A stretch of DNA of 26,612 bases from Deltaproteobacteria bacterium UBA6967 (GCA_002450295.1 DJYX01000033.1:1-26612); one strand, 5' to 3'; shown: positions 16,401 to 26,036, counted from the stretch's first letter. The notes: a model not told the origin generated them from the letters alone. Numbers and translations: made by a program.

Positions 16401-17138
16401 TCAGGCGTCGACAGCAGTCTCCTCTTCACTTAGTGGCATGTAAAGAATGCGGTTGCAGTGAGGGCAGTTTCGATAATTATCTGGTTCTGTTAGAAATTCG
16501 TTTACAAATTGAGGTTGAAGTCGAATGTTACACCCCCCACAAGTTTTATCCACGACTGGAGTGATCGGACGATGTAGTCCATTTTTCTGGCAACGTTTGT
16601 AAAATTGCTGAATAGGCCTGGGTGCACTTTCAAAAGATTTTTGGAAATAATTTTCTAATTCTTGTATCGCAAGAATAGTTTGCTTTTGAGATAGAATCGT
16701 TTGTTCTAGGGCTTCTTCTGCTTCCTGTTTCCCTTTCTCCAATTCAGCTTTCTGCTCAGCCATTTTAGGATCTAAATCTTCTAATTTGATCGCAACTTCT
16801 AACAAGTTTTCTTCTAGCATTGAGCGATGCTTGCGAGATAACTCCAGTTGCTTTTTACTGGCTTCAAATTCTTTTTCGTTCCGGATTCTTGGAACATGCT
16901 TTTCGAGTTTTTCGATGAGAATGCGTTGCTCTTCGAGTTCATTTTCCATTTGCTGCTGTTGGTTGATCAACGTGGTCTTCTCTGCCTGAAGGTTTTGAAA
17001 AACCATTTCGACAGGAGCAACTAGCTCATTGACATCAGCAATTTCTTTTTCGAAGCGTCTCAACTGTTGTTTAAGAGCAAAACCCTGCTGTTCGGTTTCA
17101 GCAATGGCGATGAGGGTAGAGCGAAGATGCTGAGACAT
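16401..17138 (-). CDS. Coiled-coil protein with C4 zinc ribbon (COG1579 / zf-RING_7 family)
   Basis: A 245-residue protein if read from the second of two adjacent Met codons (MSQHLRSTLIAIAETEQQ). A strong Shine-Dalgarno AAAGGAG lies 6 bases upstream of that codon, so the frame-extended N-terminus (start 17222; PPPSALRQEARLPLTKES region) is probably leader. The first ~170 residues are a long coiled-coil hairpin. The C-terminus is a C4 zinc ribbon: C200-GG-C203 and C225-PH-C228. The Helicobacter relative HP0958 acts in flagellar biogenesis and RpoN stability; elsewhere the family role is unclear. It is 14 bases upstream of the aminopeptidase-like gene, suggesting an operon with it. Confidence 0.85.
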   Translation of the reverse strand: MSQHLRSTLIAIAETEQQGFALKQQLRRFEKEIADVNELVAPVEMVFQNLQAEKTTLINQQQQMENELEEQRILIEKLEKHVPRIRNEKEFEASKKQLELSRKHRSMLEENLLEVAIKLEDLDPKMAEQKAELEKGKQEAEEALEQTILSQKQTILAIQELENYFQKSFESAPRPIQQFYKRCQKNGLHRPITPVVDKTCGGCNIRLQPQFVNEFLTEPDNYRNCPHCNRILYMPLSEEETAVDA

Positions 17139-17310
17139 CATAGACTCCTTTGTGAGAGGCAATCTGGCTTCCTGCCTGAGTGCGGAAGGAGGCGGACGGG
17201 TTGTGTTGTGTGAAGATCGCAAAAAAGAGAGAAAAGTTCAACACACGTAGTGCTGATTTTGTAAAAGCTTCAAAATTTGATGTTCTCTGAAATAGTCGAG
17301 ACCTATTTGT

Positions 17311-19548
17311 TTAATTATATTTAAAAGTTAGCTTGTCGGCTTTGAGGCCAATTGTTACCTCTCCTCCGTTTTCTAGATTTCCAAAGAGAACTTCATCGGC
17401 AAGAACTGTTTCTATTTCCTGCTGAATGACCCTCTTCATCGGACGTGCTCCAAAATGAGGATCATACCCCTTATTAGCTAACCAATCTCTGGCCTTGTTA
17501 CTTACATTGATCGTTACTTTTTTCTGCTGCAGTTTGATCTCTAGCTGGATAATCAATTTGTCAACAATGAGTTGGACGACTTCTTTTGGTAACTGTGCAA
17601 AGGAGATAATCGCATCCAATCGATTTCTAAACTCTGGGCTGAAGGTGCGCTCCAACGCTTGTTTTGATGGTGTCGTTGGAGACTGACTGCCAAATCCAAT
17701 CACAGAGGAAGCCATTTCTTTAGCACCCACATTACACGTCATAATCAAAACTACATTTCTGAAGTCTGCTTCTCGACCATTGTTATCTGTGAGAGTCGCG
17801 TGATCCATCACCTGAAGCAAAATATTGAAGATGTCCGGGTGAGCTTTTTCGATCTCGTCCAGCAGTAAAACGGTGTGGGGATGCTTACGTATCGCATCGG
17901 TAAGCAGTCCTCCTTGGTCATAGCCAACATATCCCGGAGGTGCTCCGATCAACCGGGAAACAGTATGCTTCTCCATATATTCGCTCATGTCGAAGCGTTG
18001 GAAATGAATTCCTGTAATTTGTGCCAATTGCTTGGCCAGTTCGGTTTTCCCAACTCCTGTGGGGCCAGTGAATAAGAAAGAGCCAATGGGTTGATCACTT
18101 TGTCGCAAGCCAGCTCGTGTGCGTTTGATGGCCTGAACCAAGGCATGAATTGCATTGTCCTGTCCAAAGACCTGAAGCTGGAGCTCTTTTTCAAGGTCCT
18201 TGAGCTTTTCCTTATCAGAACTATTCATTCGCTCAATCGGAATCCGCGCAATACTGGCGATGACTTTTTCAATGTCTTGGGAATTAACAGTTTTGCGGCC
18301 CGCTCCTTTCAGCCGAATAGCAGCACCAGTTTCGTCAATAACATCGATAGCTTTGTCAGGCAGGTAGCGATCATTGATGTATTTTGCAGATAGCTCAGCG
18401 GCGGTTCTTAGGGAAGATACAGTATAACGGAGCTCGTGATGTTCTTCGTAACGATTTTTTAGTCCCTTGAGAATTAAAAAGGTCTCCTCAATTGAGGGCT
18501 CATCGATGTCGATCTTCTGAAAGCGTCTGGATAGAGCTCGGTCTTTCTCGAAAAGTTTTTTGTATTCATCATAGGTTGTAGACCCTATGCATCGAATCTC
18601 ACCCTTCGCTAGAGCCGGCTTGAGTAAGTTCGAGACATCCATTGATCCCCCACTAGTTGCCCCAGCGCCAATGATCGTGTGAATCTCATCGATGAATAGG
18701 ATAGATTTTGGCTTCTGCTGCAAAGATTTAAGAACTGCTTTGATGCGTTGCTCAAAGTCCCCACGAAATTTTGTACCAGCTAAGAGTGCCCCGATATCAA
18801 GCGCATAAATCTCAGATCCTTCCAGAAGTTCAGGAACCTCTTGACGGAATATGCGTAAGGCAAGACCTTCCGCAATAGCGGTTTTACCGACCCCAGGATC
18901 GCCTACGTAGATAGGATTATTTTTCCGACGTCGACAGAGAATCTGAATTGTTCGGTCTAACTCTGCATCGCGTCCAATCAAGGGGTCAATGCGATCTTCT
19001 TCGGCAAGCTTTGTTAGGTTTGTGGTGTAGTGTTTGAGGGCATCCTGCTCCCCACGTCCCTGGGAGCTTTCTTCTTCGTCTGTACTATCAAAATTGTGGT
19101 TCTCTTCTTCATCCTCAACAGCTACCTTAGCAATTCCATGTGAGATGTAATTCAGCAAATCGAGCCTCGTGATGCCCTCTTTCTGCAGAAAATAGGAAGC
19201 ATATGATTGGGATTCTCGATGAATTGCCACAAGGATGTCCCCAACGTCGGCAGATGCCTTCCCAGAACTATTAACGTGCATGATTGCTAAATGGAGAACA
19301 CGTTGAACGGCTCTGGTTTGTTGAGGATTGGATCCCTCTTCTCGCATGGTTTCTTGTTGATCAAAAAATTCTTCCAGATCTTCTTTGATTCGATCAACGT
19401 TGCCTCCACAACTTCTAATAATTCTTACCCCATTGTCATTGTGCAATAGGGCATAAAGAATGTGCTCCACACAAAGGTACTCATGGCGTCGATCCTTGGC
19501 TTCACTTTGTGCAGCCATCAAGCACATTTCTAAATCTCTCGTGAACAT
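17311..19548 (-). CDS. clpA: ATP-dependent Clp protease ATP-binding subunit ClpA
   Basis: A hexameric AAA+ unfoldase that feeds proteins into ClpP, with substrates delivered by ClpS. The 745 residues match ClpA (no M-domain as in ClpB). In order: a double Clp-N domain (about 1-140), Walker A GDPGVGKT (216-223), Walker B ILFIDEIHTI, second Walker A GPTGVGKT (495-502), Walker B VLLLDEIEKAHPD, and then the ClpP-docking loop VIGFGSQ. The ATG at 19548 follows the clpS stop by 17 bases, so the two form an operon in the normal order. A short acidic linker (VEDEEENHNFDSTDEEESS) between the N domain and first AAA is longer than usual, but nothing else is odd. Confidence 0.97.
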   Translation of the reverse strand: MFTRDLEMCLMAAQSEAKDRRHEYLCVEHILYALLHNDNGVRIIRSCGGNVDRIKEDLEEFFDQQETMREEGSNPQQTRAVQRVLHLAIMHVNSSGKASADVGDILVAIHRESQSYASYFLQKEGITRLDLLNYISHGIAKVAVEDEEENHNFDSTDEEESSQGRGEQDALKHYTTNLTKLAEEDRIDPLIGRDAELDRTIQILCRRRKNNPIYVGDPGVGKTAIAEGLALRIFRQEVPELLEGSEIYALDIGALLAGTKFRGDFEQRIKAVLKSLQQKPKSILFIDEIHTIIGAGATSGGSMDVSNLLKPALAKGEIRCIGSTTYDEYKKLFEKDRALSRRFQKIDIDEPSIEETFLILKGLKNRYEEHHELRYTVSSLRTAAELSAKYINDRYLPDKAIDVIDETGAAIRLKGAGRKTVNSQDIEKVIASIARIPIERMNSSDKEKLKDLEKELQLQVFGQDNAIHALVQAIKRTRAGLRQSDQPIGSFLFTGPTGVGKTELAKQLAQITGIHFQRFDMSEYMEKHTVSRLIGAPPGYVGYDQGGLLTDAIRKHPHTVLLLDEIEKAHPDIFNILLQVMDHATLTDNNGREADFRNVVLIMTCNVGAKEMASSVIGFGSQSPTTPSKQALERTFSPEFRNRLDAIISFAQLPKEVVQLIVDKLIIQLEIKLQQKKVTINVSNKARDWLANKGYDPHFGARPMKRVIQQEIETVLADEVLFGNLENGGEVTIGLKADKLTFKYN

Positions 19549-19565
19549 ATGGGATTCCTGTCAGA

Positions 19566-19874
19566 TCAAACTTCTTCCATACTTGCTTTGAGAGGAAACT
19601 CGTTTTGACGAGCCATCTCATGAACAGCTTCAACTTTGGTTTCTGCAACCTCATAGGAGTAGACGCCGCAGATACCGACACCAGTCTTGTGGACCTGTAA
19701 CATAATCTGAATCGCTTCGTCAGCCGTTTTGTGGAAGACCGCCTCTAAAACACGCACCACAAAATCCATTGTGGTGTAGTCATCGTTATGTAGTAGGACT
19801 TTAAACTGAACCGGTGGTTTGAGTTTCTGTTTCGTCAGTGTGACGAGGTCTTCCTGGGGCTTAAACTGACTCAT
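19566..19874 (-). CDS. clpS: ATP-dependent Clp protease adaptor ClpS
   Basis: The N-degron adaptor that binds proteins with a bulky hydrophobic N-terminal residue and hands them to ClpA. The 102 residues show the core: VQFKVLLHNDDYTTMDFVVRVLEAVF (the ligand-binding loop and helix, with the Asn-Asp and Met residues lining the pocket), then MLQVHKTGVGICGVYSYEVAETKVEAVHEMARQNEFPL. The disordered N-terminal ~20 residues needed to engage ClpA are present. Located just upstream of clpA in the same direction, which supports both calls. The upstream gap (19875-19984) is AT-rich and could hold its promoter, but I see no convincing -10/-35 pair. Confidence 0.96.
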   Translation of the reverse strand: MSQFKPQEDLVTLTKQKLKPPVQFKVLLHNDDYTTMDFVVRVLEAVFHKTADEAIQIMLQVHKTGVGICGVYSYEVAETKVEAVHEMARQNEFPLKASMEEV

Positions 19875-19984
19875 TCTTGTTCTTGGTTTACCGGGAAATT
19901 TCCTTTGTGATAATCCCAGAGATATGCAGATGAATTCCTAAATAAATTCAATAATATACTTTTTCAAATCGAGGGGTTTATCGT

Positions 19985-20920
19985 TCAGGTTCCTGTAGGT
20001 CTCATCTCTAATTCAGCACGAACTTCAGTACGCTGCTGACCAGGTTCTTGAATATAGACTCGGCTATCTGGAGGTACACTATGAGTTAGCCATACATTAC
20101 CGCCAATGATTGAACGGGCCCCCACAACAGTATTGCCCCCTAGAATCGTAGCGCCAGCGTAAATAATGGTTTCACGCTCAATAGTTGGGTGTCGTTTGAG
20201 ATGTGGTTCATTCTTATGCTGTATTGGACTGAATGCACCAAGTGTTACCCCTTGGTAAATGCGCACTTGGTCGAGTATCACTGCGGTACCACCAATAACG
20301 ATGCCAGTTCCGTGGTCAATCATCACACCACGTCCAATCCGGGCACCTGGATTGATATCAATTCCAGTCAATGAGTGGACATGCTCACTGAGAATCCGTG
20401 GCATTAGCGGGATTTGGTAGTTGTGGAGGAAGTGGGCAATCCGGTAAATGCTGAGGGCGTGTATTCCTGGGTAGGCCAGAACGATTTCCTTACGATCATT
20501 AGCGGCCGGGTCACCTGCAAAGGTGGCTTCGACGTCTTCAGCCAAAACTTCTCTCATTTCCGGAAGTGTTTCGAGCAAGTTGAGAGAAATTTCTTCTGCT
20601 CTTTCACTACAGGCGCCTGCTGGTGGCTGGGGTAATCCCTCCTGTCTGCTTTGCCAGCAGATCACTTGCTCCAGGTAGTCACGTAGTCTGTAGAAGATTG
20701 AGGCGCTTTTTTGACCTAACCAATAAGGTAAACTGATGGCATCAAGTTGTTCTTGCCTGAGCAAACCCGGGAACAGCAAAACCTGTAAATCATTGGCCAA
20801 CTGGACGATGCTCTCTCGAGCAGGCAAGCCAGAGCAGCCAATGCTCTGAATTTCGGGATGACTATGATAGGAGTCCAGTAAGGCATCCACTGCCTTCCGA
20901 AGTCGTAACTCTGTTTGCAT
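19985..20920 (-). CDS. Serine O-acetyltransferase, long form
   Basis: Transfers acetyl from acetyl-CoA to serine, the first step of cysteine synthesis. The C-terminal ~150 residues are the left-handed beta-helix hexapeptide domain: HVHSLTGIDINPGARIGRGVMIDHGTGIVIGGTAVILDQVRIYQGVTLGA, with H203 in MIDHGTG as the expected catalytic His. The KHPT-like HLKRHPTIERETIIYAGATILGG block also matches. The N-terminal ~170 residues (helical, with YPGIHALSIYRIAHFLHNYQIPLMPR at the end) are longer than in short bacterial CysE forms, similar to long SAT proteins of other bacteria. It lies 29 bases downstream of the Hsp70-family gene on the same strand, so may be co-transcribed. Whether it should be called cysE is uncertain. 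Confidence 0.9.
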   Translation of the reverse strand: MQTELRLRKAVDALLDSYHSHPEIQSIGCSGLPARESIVQLANDLQVLLFPGLLRQEQLDAISLPYWLGQKSASIFYRLRDYLEQVICWQSRQEGLPQPPAGACSERAEEISLNLLETLPEMREVLAEDVEATFAGDPAANDRKEIVLAYPGIHALSIYRIAHFLHNYQIPLMPRILSEHVHSLTGIDINPGARIGRGVMIDHGTGIVIGGTAVILDQVRIYQGVTLGAFSPIQHKNEPHLKRHPTIERETIIYAGATILGGNTVVGARSIIGGNVWLTHSVPPDSRVYIQEPGQQRTEVRAELEMRPTGT

Positions 20921-20949
20921 AACTAACTGAGAAGAATCATGACTGTTTT

Positions 20950-23853
20950 TCAGGATGATTTTGCTAATTTCAAACCTATTGGTAGTTCATCACCAAACAA
21001 CCAGTTCTGCAAGTTGCTTTCTAGAATCTCCACAGCATCTCTCTTTGCTTCTTCGGTAAGTAATCGTACTAGGCTACCATCTTCATCATAGGATTCTACG
21101 AAAGCAATCAGTTCTTTTCGAAGATCTGGAGAAATATCTCTGTGTCGGTCTCCAGTAAACTGCCCCAGCTTAGTCAAAACCAATGGTAACTCTTGAATCG
21201 GTTTTTGATGATGGATTTCAAGCAAACTTTGAATCCAAGATTCAACTTCTTTTGGAGGGATCACATACAAAGTACCTGCATGCACAAATTCACGCGAACC
21301 AAAGCGGGCTAGACAGAGTGCCTCAATCCCTGTGCTTTGTCCCTTTTCCAAGCGATCGAGTAACTGCTTACTATAAGTTCTCTTCTTCTCGTGTGGTACT
21401 GATTCTAAGTTGCTAAGTAACAACCACAATTCGTTGAGAGCGCTGGGAGAAATAGATGCGGGTCTTTTCCCTTTTGGCAGTTTCGAGGACCTTGGCTTAC
21501 GATTCCCTTCGACCAATCGCTCTTCCAAAGATTTGAAGATGGCTTCTTGGGTTTGTGAAGGTAGCCCTGCGGCTACACGGCGACAAAAAATCCACCACTC
21601 AACTTCTACGTTTCGCTCTTTTCGAAACTGCGGTCCACGAGCAATCCATTCTGTTAGTTGCTTGATTCGTAGCTCATCATTTGGAAATCCAAATCCTGGA
21701 CGCAGGCAGAATCCACAGATTTTCAGCCAATTCATTTCATGGTTTACAGAACGAACTCTAGTTCCCATTCCACTGAGTAATTGATCAGCAATTTCTCGCA
21801 AAAGTGGGAGTGGCCAACCAGATCGTGGGCCCAGTAATGCCTCCAGTTGTTTGTTTAGGCTCAAGGGCAGATTTTCTTGGCGGCTTCTCTTACCAAACCA
21901 GCTTTGCAGAGTCCTCTGAACATCATCCCAATTGCTAGGAGGTTCCCATTGATTATCAACAGTGATGCTGTGATCTGATTGAATTACCTCTGGTGCAGAT
22001 TCTCGGATACGGAATTCAAGGCGCCACTCCTCACTTAAGTGGTGGTTAACACACTCTAGGCTAAGGGTCCCTATCTCATTCAACTTTGCTCGGAGTTGGA
22101 TTCCCAGTGTTGTGGCTTTTTTGGGAAGCCGATTGCGGTCTATTCCCAGAAATGTCTGAATCGGTGGAAGTTCGGTAAAATCACGTTCCAATTCTTCTTG
22201 TTCAATTTGGATTATATCACCCAAGTGGTCTTGCGTTCGGATACTGGAGGCCCTCATCTCAAATTGAACAGGTTGATTTATAGCAATTTCAAGGGTGTGT
22301 CCCTGTACTTCCTGATATTCCTCGACAGAAGCTTGTTGGGGCAAGATGCACAACCAGGCTAGGTTTTGTGAACCCGGCTCCATTCCATCAATCAGCAGTG
22401 AGACATAGTAGCTTCGAGCACTCCCTCCTTTGATTTGCAGCCCTTTCCCCTCACGCACAAGATGGTAATAAGTTGCTCCTTTGGCAACAGCCAACTGCAT
22501 TTGCTCTTGAGGAAGTACTTGAACACTTTTCTCAGTTTCTCCTAGTTGAGATCCCCATTTTTCCAGTAGACGCCGGATTTTTTCCTGAAGCAAAGAAGGC
22601 TCGAGTGTCCCACCGTTGAAAAGTACGTGAGTAGGAAAGCGTTCTGGTTCAATTTGGGAGCAGTGATTTCTTAAAAATCTGAGCAGATGTCGAGTAATTG
22701 CGGTGTCACTGGCGTATGGGAGTCCAAGGGTGCGCAATGCCAGAATCTTCTTGGCTGGTAAATCAGCATCCCAGTCCAGTTCAGGGAAAAAGCCATCCAA
22801 GATGATTTGTTCGAATTCATTTTGGGAGAGAATATAGTTCTTTGTCTTTCCAATCAGTCTGCTCCCTTGTTCAGCAATCGTTATCGGAAACTGATCCTGT
22901 TCAGTTGCCCAAAGAATTTCCTTTGCCCTTCTGCATTGGGCTGTGAGTGCCTCCCAAAGACGGGGGGATAGTTTTCTCTGTTGTCCTGTCAGTTGCTGTT
23001 CAACATGTGCTGCTAGGGCTAAATCCAAATTATCCCCACCCAGTAAGATGTGATCACTGACAGCTAGACGTTCCATTTCAGGATTCCCTTTGGGATCTTC
23101 AGGCATCTTTACTTTGACGAGGCTGAAATCGCTTGTTCCACCACCGATATCAACAACTAAGACAATATTTTCGGAGTTTTTGAAATAATCTGATAATGTT
23201 TTTGGGGAATCACAGTCCTCTAAATTTTCAGCAATCCATGAGTAAAAGGCTGCTTGAGGTTCTTCCAGTAGAGTGACGGTTTTTAGCCCCGCCATTTTGA
23301 CCGAACGCAGGGTGAACTCTCGGGCTATTTCATCAAAAGAGGCAGGAACCGTAAGCACAATTTCTTGGTCTTCCAGCTGTAGTTCGGTTCTGTCTTTGGC
23401 AATTTTGTGATTCCACGAATCTCTAAGATGCTGAAGAAAGAGTGAACTCGCAGCAAGGGGCGAATATCGTTTGAGTTCTGGTTGGTCACTCTGAGGGAGA
23501 ATCTCTGCTTCTGGATTTAAATTGTGGTAACATAGCCAAGATTTCGCAGAATGAATATTTCGCCCAGGTCGGAGCGCCTGCTGTTGCCGAGCCCATTCTC
23601 CAGTAGCTAAATCAGGTTCAGAATCCTCGGACCAAGGCAATTGAAAGCGGCCAGAAAGTTTTTCTTCTTTGGTCAATAAAAATGCATGAGAAGGTAAGGT
23701 CTTTTGATCATACCACTCACCATTGCCAATCCACTGTGGAATTTCAAAACAGTGCAGTTGATTTGTAAAATCTTCCTGGTCTAAATAGCAAAGAGCACTG
23801 TTGCTGGTACCAAGATCAATTCCGATTCTAAATCTCGATGTAGGCAATTTCAT
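20950..23853 (-). CDS. Hsp70-family protein, long form (DUF3731-like C-terminus)
   Basis: A 967-residue Hsp70/DnaK-type protein, with an N-terminal actin-like ATPase and an unusually large C-terminal region. ATPase motifs: FRIGIDLGTSNSALC (residues about 8-22), DIGGGTSDFSLV (235-246) and HVLFNGGTLEPSLLQEKIRRLLEKWG (about 400-425, adenosine site). The ordinary DnaK substrate domain is not obvious. Instead, the C-terminal ~400 residues resemble the DUF3731 region of large Hsp70-like proteins in Proteobacteria, ending in a long helical region. Such proteins are thought to be chaperones with unknown clients. The gene is divergent from prc, with a candidate promoter upstream. The family call is firm; the function is inferred from the ATPase domain only. 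Confidence 0.88.
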   Translation of the reverse strand: MKLPTSRFRIGIDLGTSNSALCYLDQEDFTNQLHCFEIPQWIGNGEWYDQKTLPSHAFLLTKEEKLSGRFQLPWSEDSEPDLATGEWARQQQALRPGRNIHSAKSWLCYHNLNPEAEILPQSDQPELKRYSPLAASSLFLQHLRDSWNHKIAKDRTELQLEDQEIVLTVPASFDEIAREFTLRSVKMAGLKTVTLLEEPQAAFYSWIAENLEDCDSPKTLSDYFKNSENIVLVVDIGGGTSDFSLVKVKMPEDPKGNPEMERLAVSDHILLGGDNLDLALAAHVEQQLTGQQRKLSPRLWEALTAQCRRAKEILWATEQDQFPITIAEQGSRLIGKTKNYILSQNEFEQIILDGFFPELDWDADLPAKKILALRTLGLPYASDTAITRHLLRFLRNHCSQIEPERFPTHVLFNGGTLEPSLLQEKIRRLLEKWGSQLGETEKSVQVLPQEQMQLAVAKGATYYHLVREGKGLQIKGGSARSYYVSLLIDGMEPGSQNLAWLCILPQQASVEEYQEVQGHTLEIAINQPVQFEMRASSIRTQDHLGDIIQIEQEELERDFTELPPIQTFLGIDRNRLPKKATTLGIQLRAKLNEIGTLSLECVNHHLSEEWRLEFRIRESAPEVIQSDHSITVDNQWEPPSNWDDVQRTLQSWFGKRSRQENLPLSLNKQLEALLGPRSGWPLPLLREIADQLLSGMGTRVRSVNHEMNWLKICGFCLRPGFGFPNDELRIKQLTEWIARGPQFRKERNVEVEWWIFCRRVAAGLPSQTQEAIFKSLEERLVEGNRKPRSSKLPKGKRPASISPSALNELWLLLSNLESVPHEKKRTYSKQLLDRLEKGQSTGIEALCLARFGSREFVHAGTLYVIPPKEVESWIQSLLEIHHQKPIQELPLVLTKLGQFTGDRHRDISPDLRKELIAFVESYDEDGSLVRLLTEEAKRDAVEILESNLQNWLFGDELPIGLKLAKSS

Positions 23854-23882
23854 GATGTTTTCTTCAAAGGAGGCTTGATCTC

Positions 23883-23911
23883 ATGATATGTTTAGATACT
23901 TGAGTGGTCAT
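23883..23911 (-). promoter_or_regulatory. Candidate sigma70-like promoter for the Hsp70-family gene
   Basis: On the - strand, ATGACC (23911-23906, 4 of 6 to TTGACA) and TATCAT (23888-23883, 5 of 6 to TATAAT) are separated by 17 bases. This would place the transcript start about 20 bases before the ATG at 23853, so a short leader. It lies in the 149-base divergent spacer shared with prc. Pattern match only. Confidence 0.35.
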
Positions 23912-23930
23912 GGTAAGTCTGGCAATTCGT

Positions 23931-23959
23931 TTGAACTTTTGGGGCAATCATGGAATAAG
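23931..23959 (+). promoter_or_regulatory. Candidate sigma70-like promoter for prc-hpt
   Basis: TTGAAC (23931-23936, 4 of 6 to TTGACA) and AATAAG (23954-23959, 4 of 6 to TATAAT) with a 17-base spacer, about 40 bases before the prc start. This is a weak match and would drive prc and the overlapping hpt. It sits back to back with the candidate promoter for the Hsp70-family gene. Confidence 0.3.
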
Positions 23960-24002
23960 ATTGATCCTCTTCAAGTAACCAAAGCTTAAATTTCAAATCA
24001 AC

Positions 24003-26036
24003 ATGAAAAAACTTATAGCCATCCTGCTGCTTTTTGTATTTCTGGGAGGAAATACTGGAGTGGCTGAGGAAGACAAGCTCAATCAGGCGGTTGTTCGAGG
24101 GATTGTGGAGCGATTTACATCGTTGCACTATGCACAGGTGCCTTTAAATGATGAATTGTCCAAAAGGATTTTCCAGCTCTACCTAGATTCCTTGGATTCT
24201 GGACATTACTACTTCCTGGAATCTGATGTGAAAGAGTTTCGAGCTAAAGAGACCAGTTTGGATGACATGCTTCGGCGTGGTGATGTCACTTGGGCAATGG
24301 ACGTCTTCACACGTTTCCTAACCAGGCTCAGTCAACGTCAAGCGATGCTGGAATCTTTTCTGGAAGACGAGTTTGACTTCGACAAAGATGGTCAATGGAG
24401 AATTGATCGGAAAGATGAGCCCTATCCTAAGAATGAAGATGAAGCGAAAGAGACTTGGAGGCTGAAAACAAAGTTTGACCTATTGACGCTCAAGTTGGCA
24501 GGCAATACGGATCAAGAGGCCAAGGACCGATTACTAAAGCGTATTCGATCCATATGGAAGGATTATTCTCAGTACACTGACGATGATGTAATTGCGCTTT
24601 ATCTAAATGCTCTTACACGCGCCTATGATCCTCATTCGACTTACATGGCTGCGGAGGATCTGAGGAACTTTGATATTTCGATCAAACTCTCTTTGGATGG
24701 TATCGGTGCGGTGTTGCGCTGGGAAGATGGCTATACCGTTGTGAACTCGATTATTCCTGGTGGTGCAGCTGCACGGCATGGAAAATTAGCTGTCGATGAT
24801 CGGATCATTGCTGTTGCACAAGGGACAGAGCCATTCGAAAGCGTAATTGATATGCGCTTGAATGACGTCGTTGAGCTGATCCGTGGACAGCGTGGGACCA
24901 CAGTTCGTCTTCAAGTTATGCGCAAGAATGAAAACGGATTTGATACCCTCAATTTTGCTATAGTTCGCGATAAAATTATTCTGAAGGATGGTGAAGCTAA
25001 AGCAGAAATTTTTGAACCGACGGCATCTACTGAAGAAAGTCCTGCGGCTTACAGAATAGGAGTTATTGAACTACCTTCGTTCTATGTTGATTTCAATGAC
25101 CGACGACAGAATCCGAACAACTACAAGAGTTCATCTCGTGATGTTCGGGCTCATTTGGAGCAATTTAAGCGGGATGGTGTGGATGGAGTGATTTTAGATC
25201 TTAGAAACAATGGCGGTGGTGGTCTTGACGAAGCTATCACTATGGCCGGATTGTTTGTTGGCCGTAAGCCAATTGTGATTGTTCGTCAAGCCAGTGGTGC
25301 TAGGATTACAGTCCATCGCAGTCGAGAAGAAGCTATTTACGAAGGCCCGCTATTGGTCATGCTAAATCGCTTCAGTGCATCTGCCTCCGAAATACTTGCA
25401 GGAGCAATGCATGACTATCAACGAGCTATTTTAGTGGGTGACCGAACAACATTTGGTAAAGGTACTGTACAAAACATTGTGCAACTTCCTGAGGGCTATG
25501 GGGCACTGAAAGTGACCATTGCACAATTTTATAGGGTCTCCGGGTGGTCTACCCAAAATCGTGGTGTGGAAACAGACATGATCTTGCCATCCATTAATAA
25601 TGCTCGTGATCTTGGGGAATCCACTTTAGAAAATGCGCTGCCTTGGAAAGCGATTTCACCAATCTCCTACACACCGGTCGGTAACATTCGACGCTACATT
25701 AATGAGTTGCATCAGTATTCAAATGAGCGACTTTCCAAGGATACAGATTTCAAAGAAATTGAAGAGAATGTTCAGGAATTTTTGACCAATGTGAAGCCGC
25801 TGGAGTACACAAGTATTTTGAAAATGCAGGAAGACGCAGCAAAGCGAAAAGAGGAGAGGGACGAAGAGATGGCTAGTGCCCGCAAGACGATGGAGGATAC
25901 CACACAAGAAGATTCTGAGGAAGTGACGACTTCAAATGACGAAACAACCATTCGGAGTGATGCCTATCTTTTTGAAAGCATGGCCATCCTTGAAGACTAC
26001 ATTCGCTTGCAGCAACGTGTAGAGGTTAAGAACTAA
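24003..26036 (+). CDS. prc: Carboxy-terminal processing (tail-specific) protease, S41
   Basis: A periplasmic serine protease that degrades or trims proteins from their C-terminus, matching E. coli Prc in layout and length (677 residues). Signal peptide MKKLIAILLLFVFLGGNTGVAEE; an N-terminal helical domain (about 25-215, with LDSGHYYFLESDVKEF and YDPHSTYM); a PDZ domain (about 225-320, SLDGIGAVLRWEDGYTVVNSIIPGGAA); and the S41 catalytic domain with RFSASASEILAGAMHDY (Ser460 likely nucleophile) and TTFGKGTVQ (Lys486). The C-terminal DUF3340-like part is charged and helical. In other bacteria Prc trims penicillin-binding proteins and controls murein hydrolases. The stop overlaps the next start by one base (TAATG), so translation of hpt is likely coupled. 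Confidence 0.95.
   Translation: MKKLIAILLLFVFLGGNTGVAEEDKLNQAVVRGIVERFTSLHYAQVPLNDELSKRIFQLYLDSLDSGHYYFLESDVKEFRAKETSLDDMLRRGDVTWAMDVFTRFLTRLSQRQAMLESFLEDEFDFDKDGQWRIDRKDEPYPKNEDEAKETWRLKTKFDLLTLKLAGNTDQEAKDRLLKRIRSIWKDYSQYTDDDVIALYLNALTRAYDPHSTYMAAEDLRNFDISIKLSLDGIGAVLRWEDGYTVVNSIIPGGAAARHGKLAVDDRIIAVAQGTEPFESVIDMRLNDVVELIRGQRGTTVRLQVMRKNENGFDTLNFAIVRDKIILKDGEAKAEIFEPTASTEESPAAYRIGVIELPSFYVDFNDRRQNPNNYKSSSRDVRAHLEQFKRDGVDGVILDLRNNGGGGLDEAITMAGLFVGRKPIVIVRQASGARITVHRSREEAIYEGPLLVMLNRFSASASEILAGAMHDYQRAILVGDRTTFGKGTVQNIVQLPEGYGALKVTIAQFYRVSGWSTQNRGVETDMILPSINNARDLGESTLENALPWKAISPISYTPVGNIRRYINELHQYSNERLSKDTDFKEIEENVQEFLTNVKPLEYTSILKMQEDAAKRKEERDEEMASARKTMEDTTQEDSEEVTTSNDETTIRSDAYLFESMAILEDYIRLQQRVEVKN

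Noticed and set aside
19939..19967. TTGAAA with a 17-base spacer to TATTTA upstream of clpS on the - strand
   Set aside because: The -10 matches the consensus at just 3 of 6 positions; the region is AT-rich, so chance is likely.
23892..24128. 78-residue open frame on the - strand across the Hsp70/prc divergent spacer
   Set aside because: It covers the start of prc and the shared promoter region, with no family or ribosome-site support; a shadow frame.
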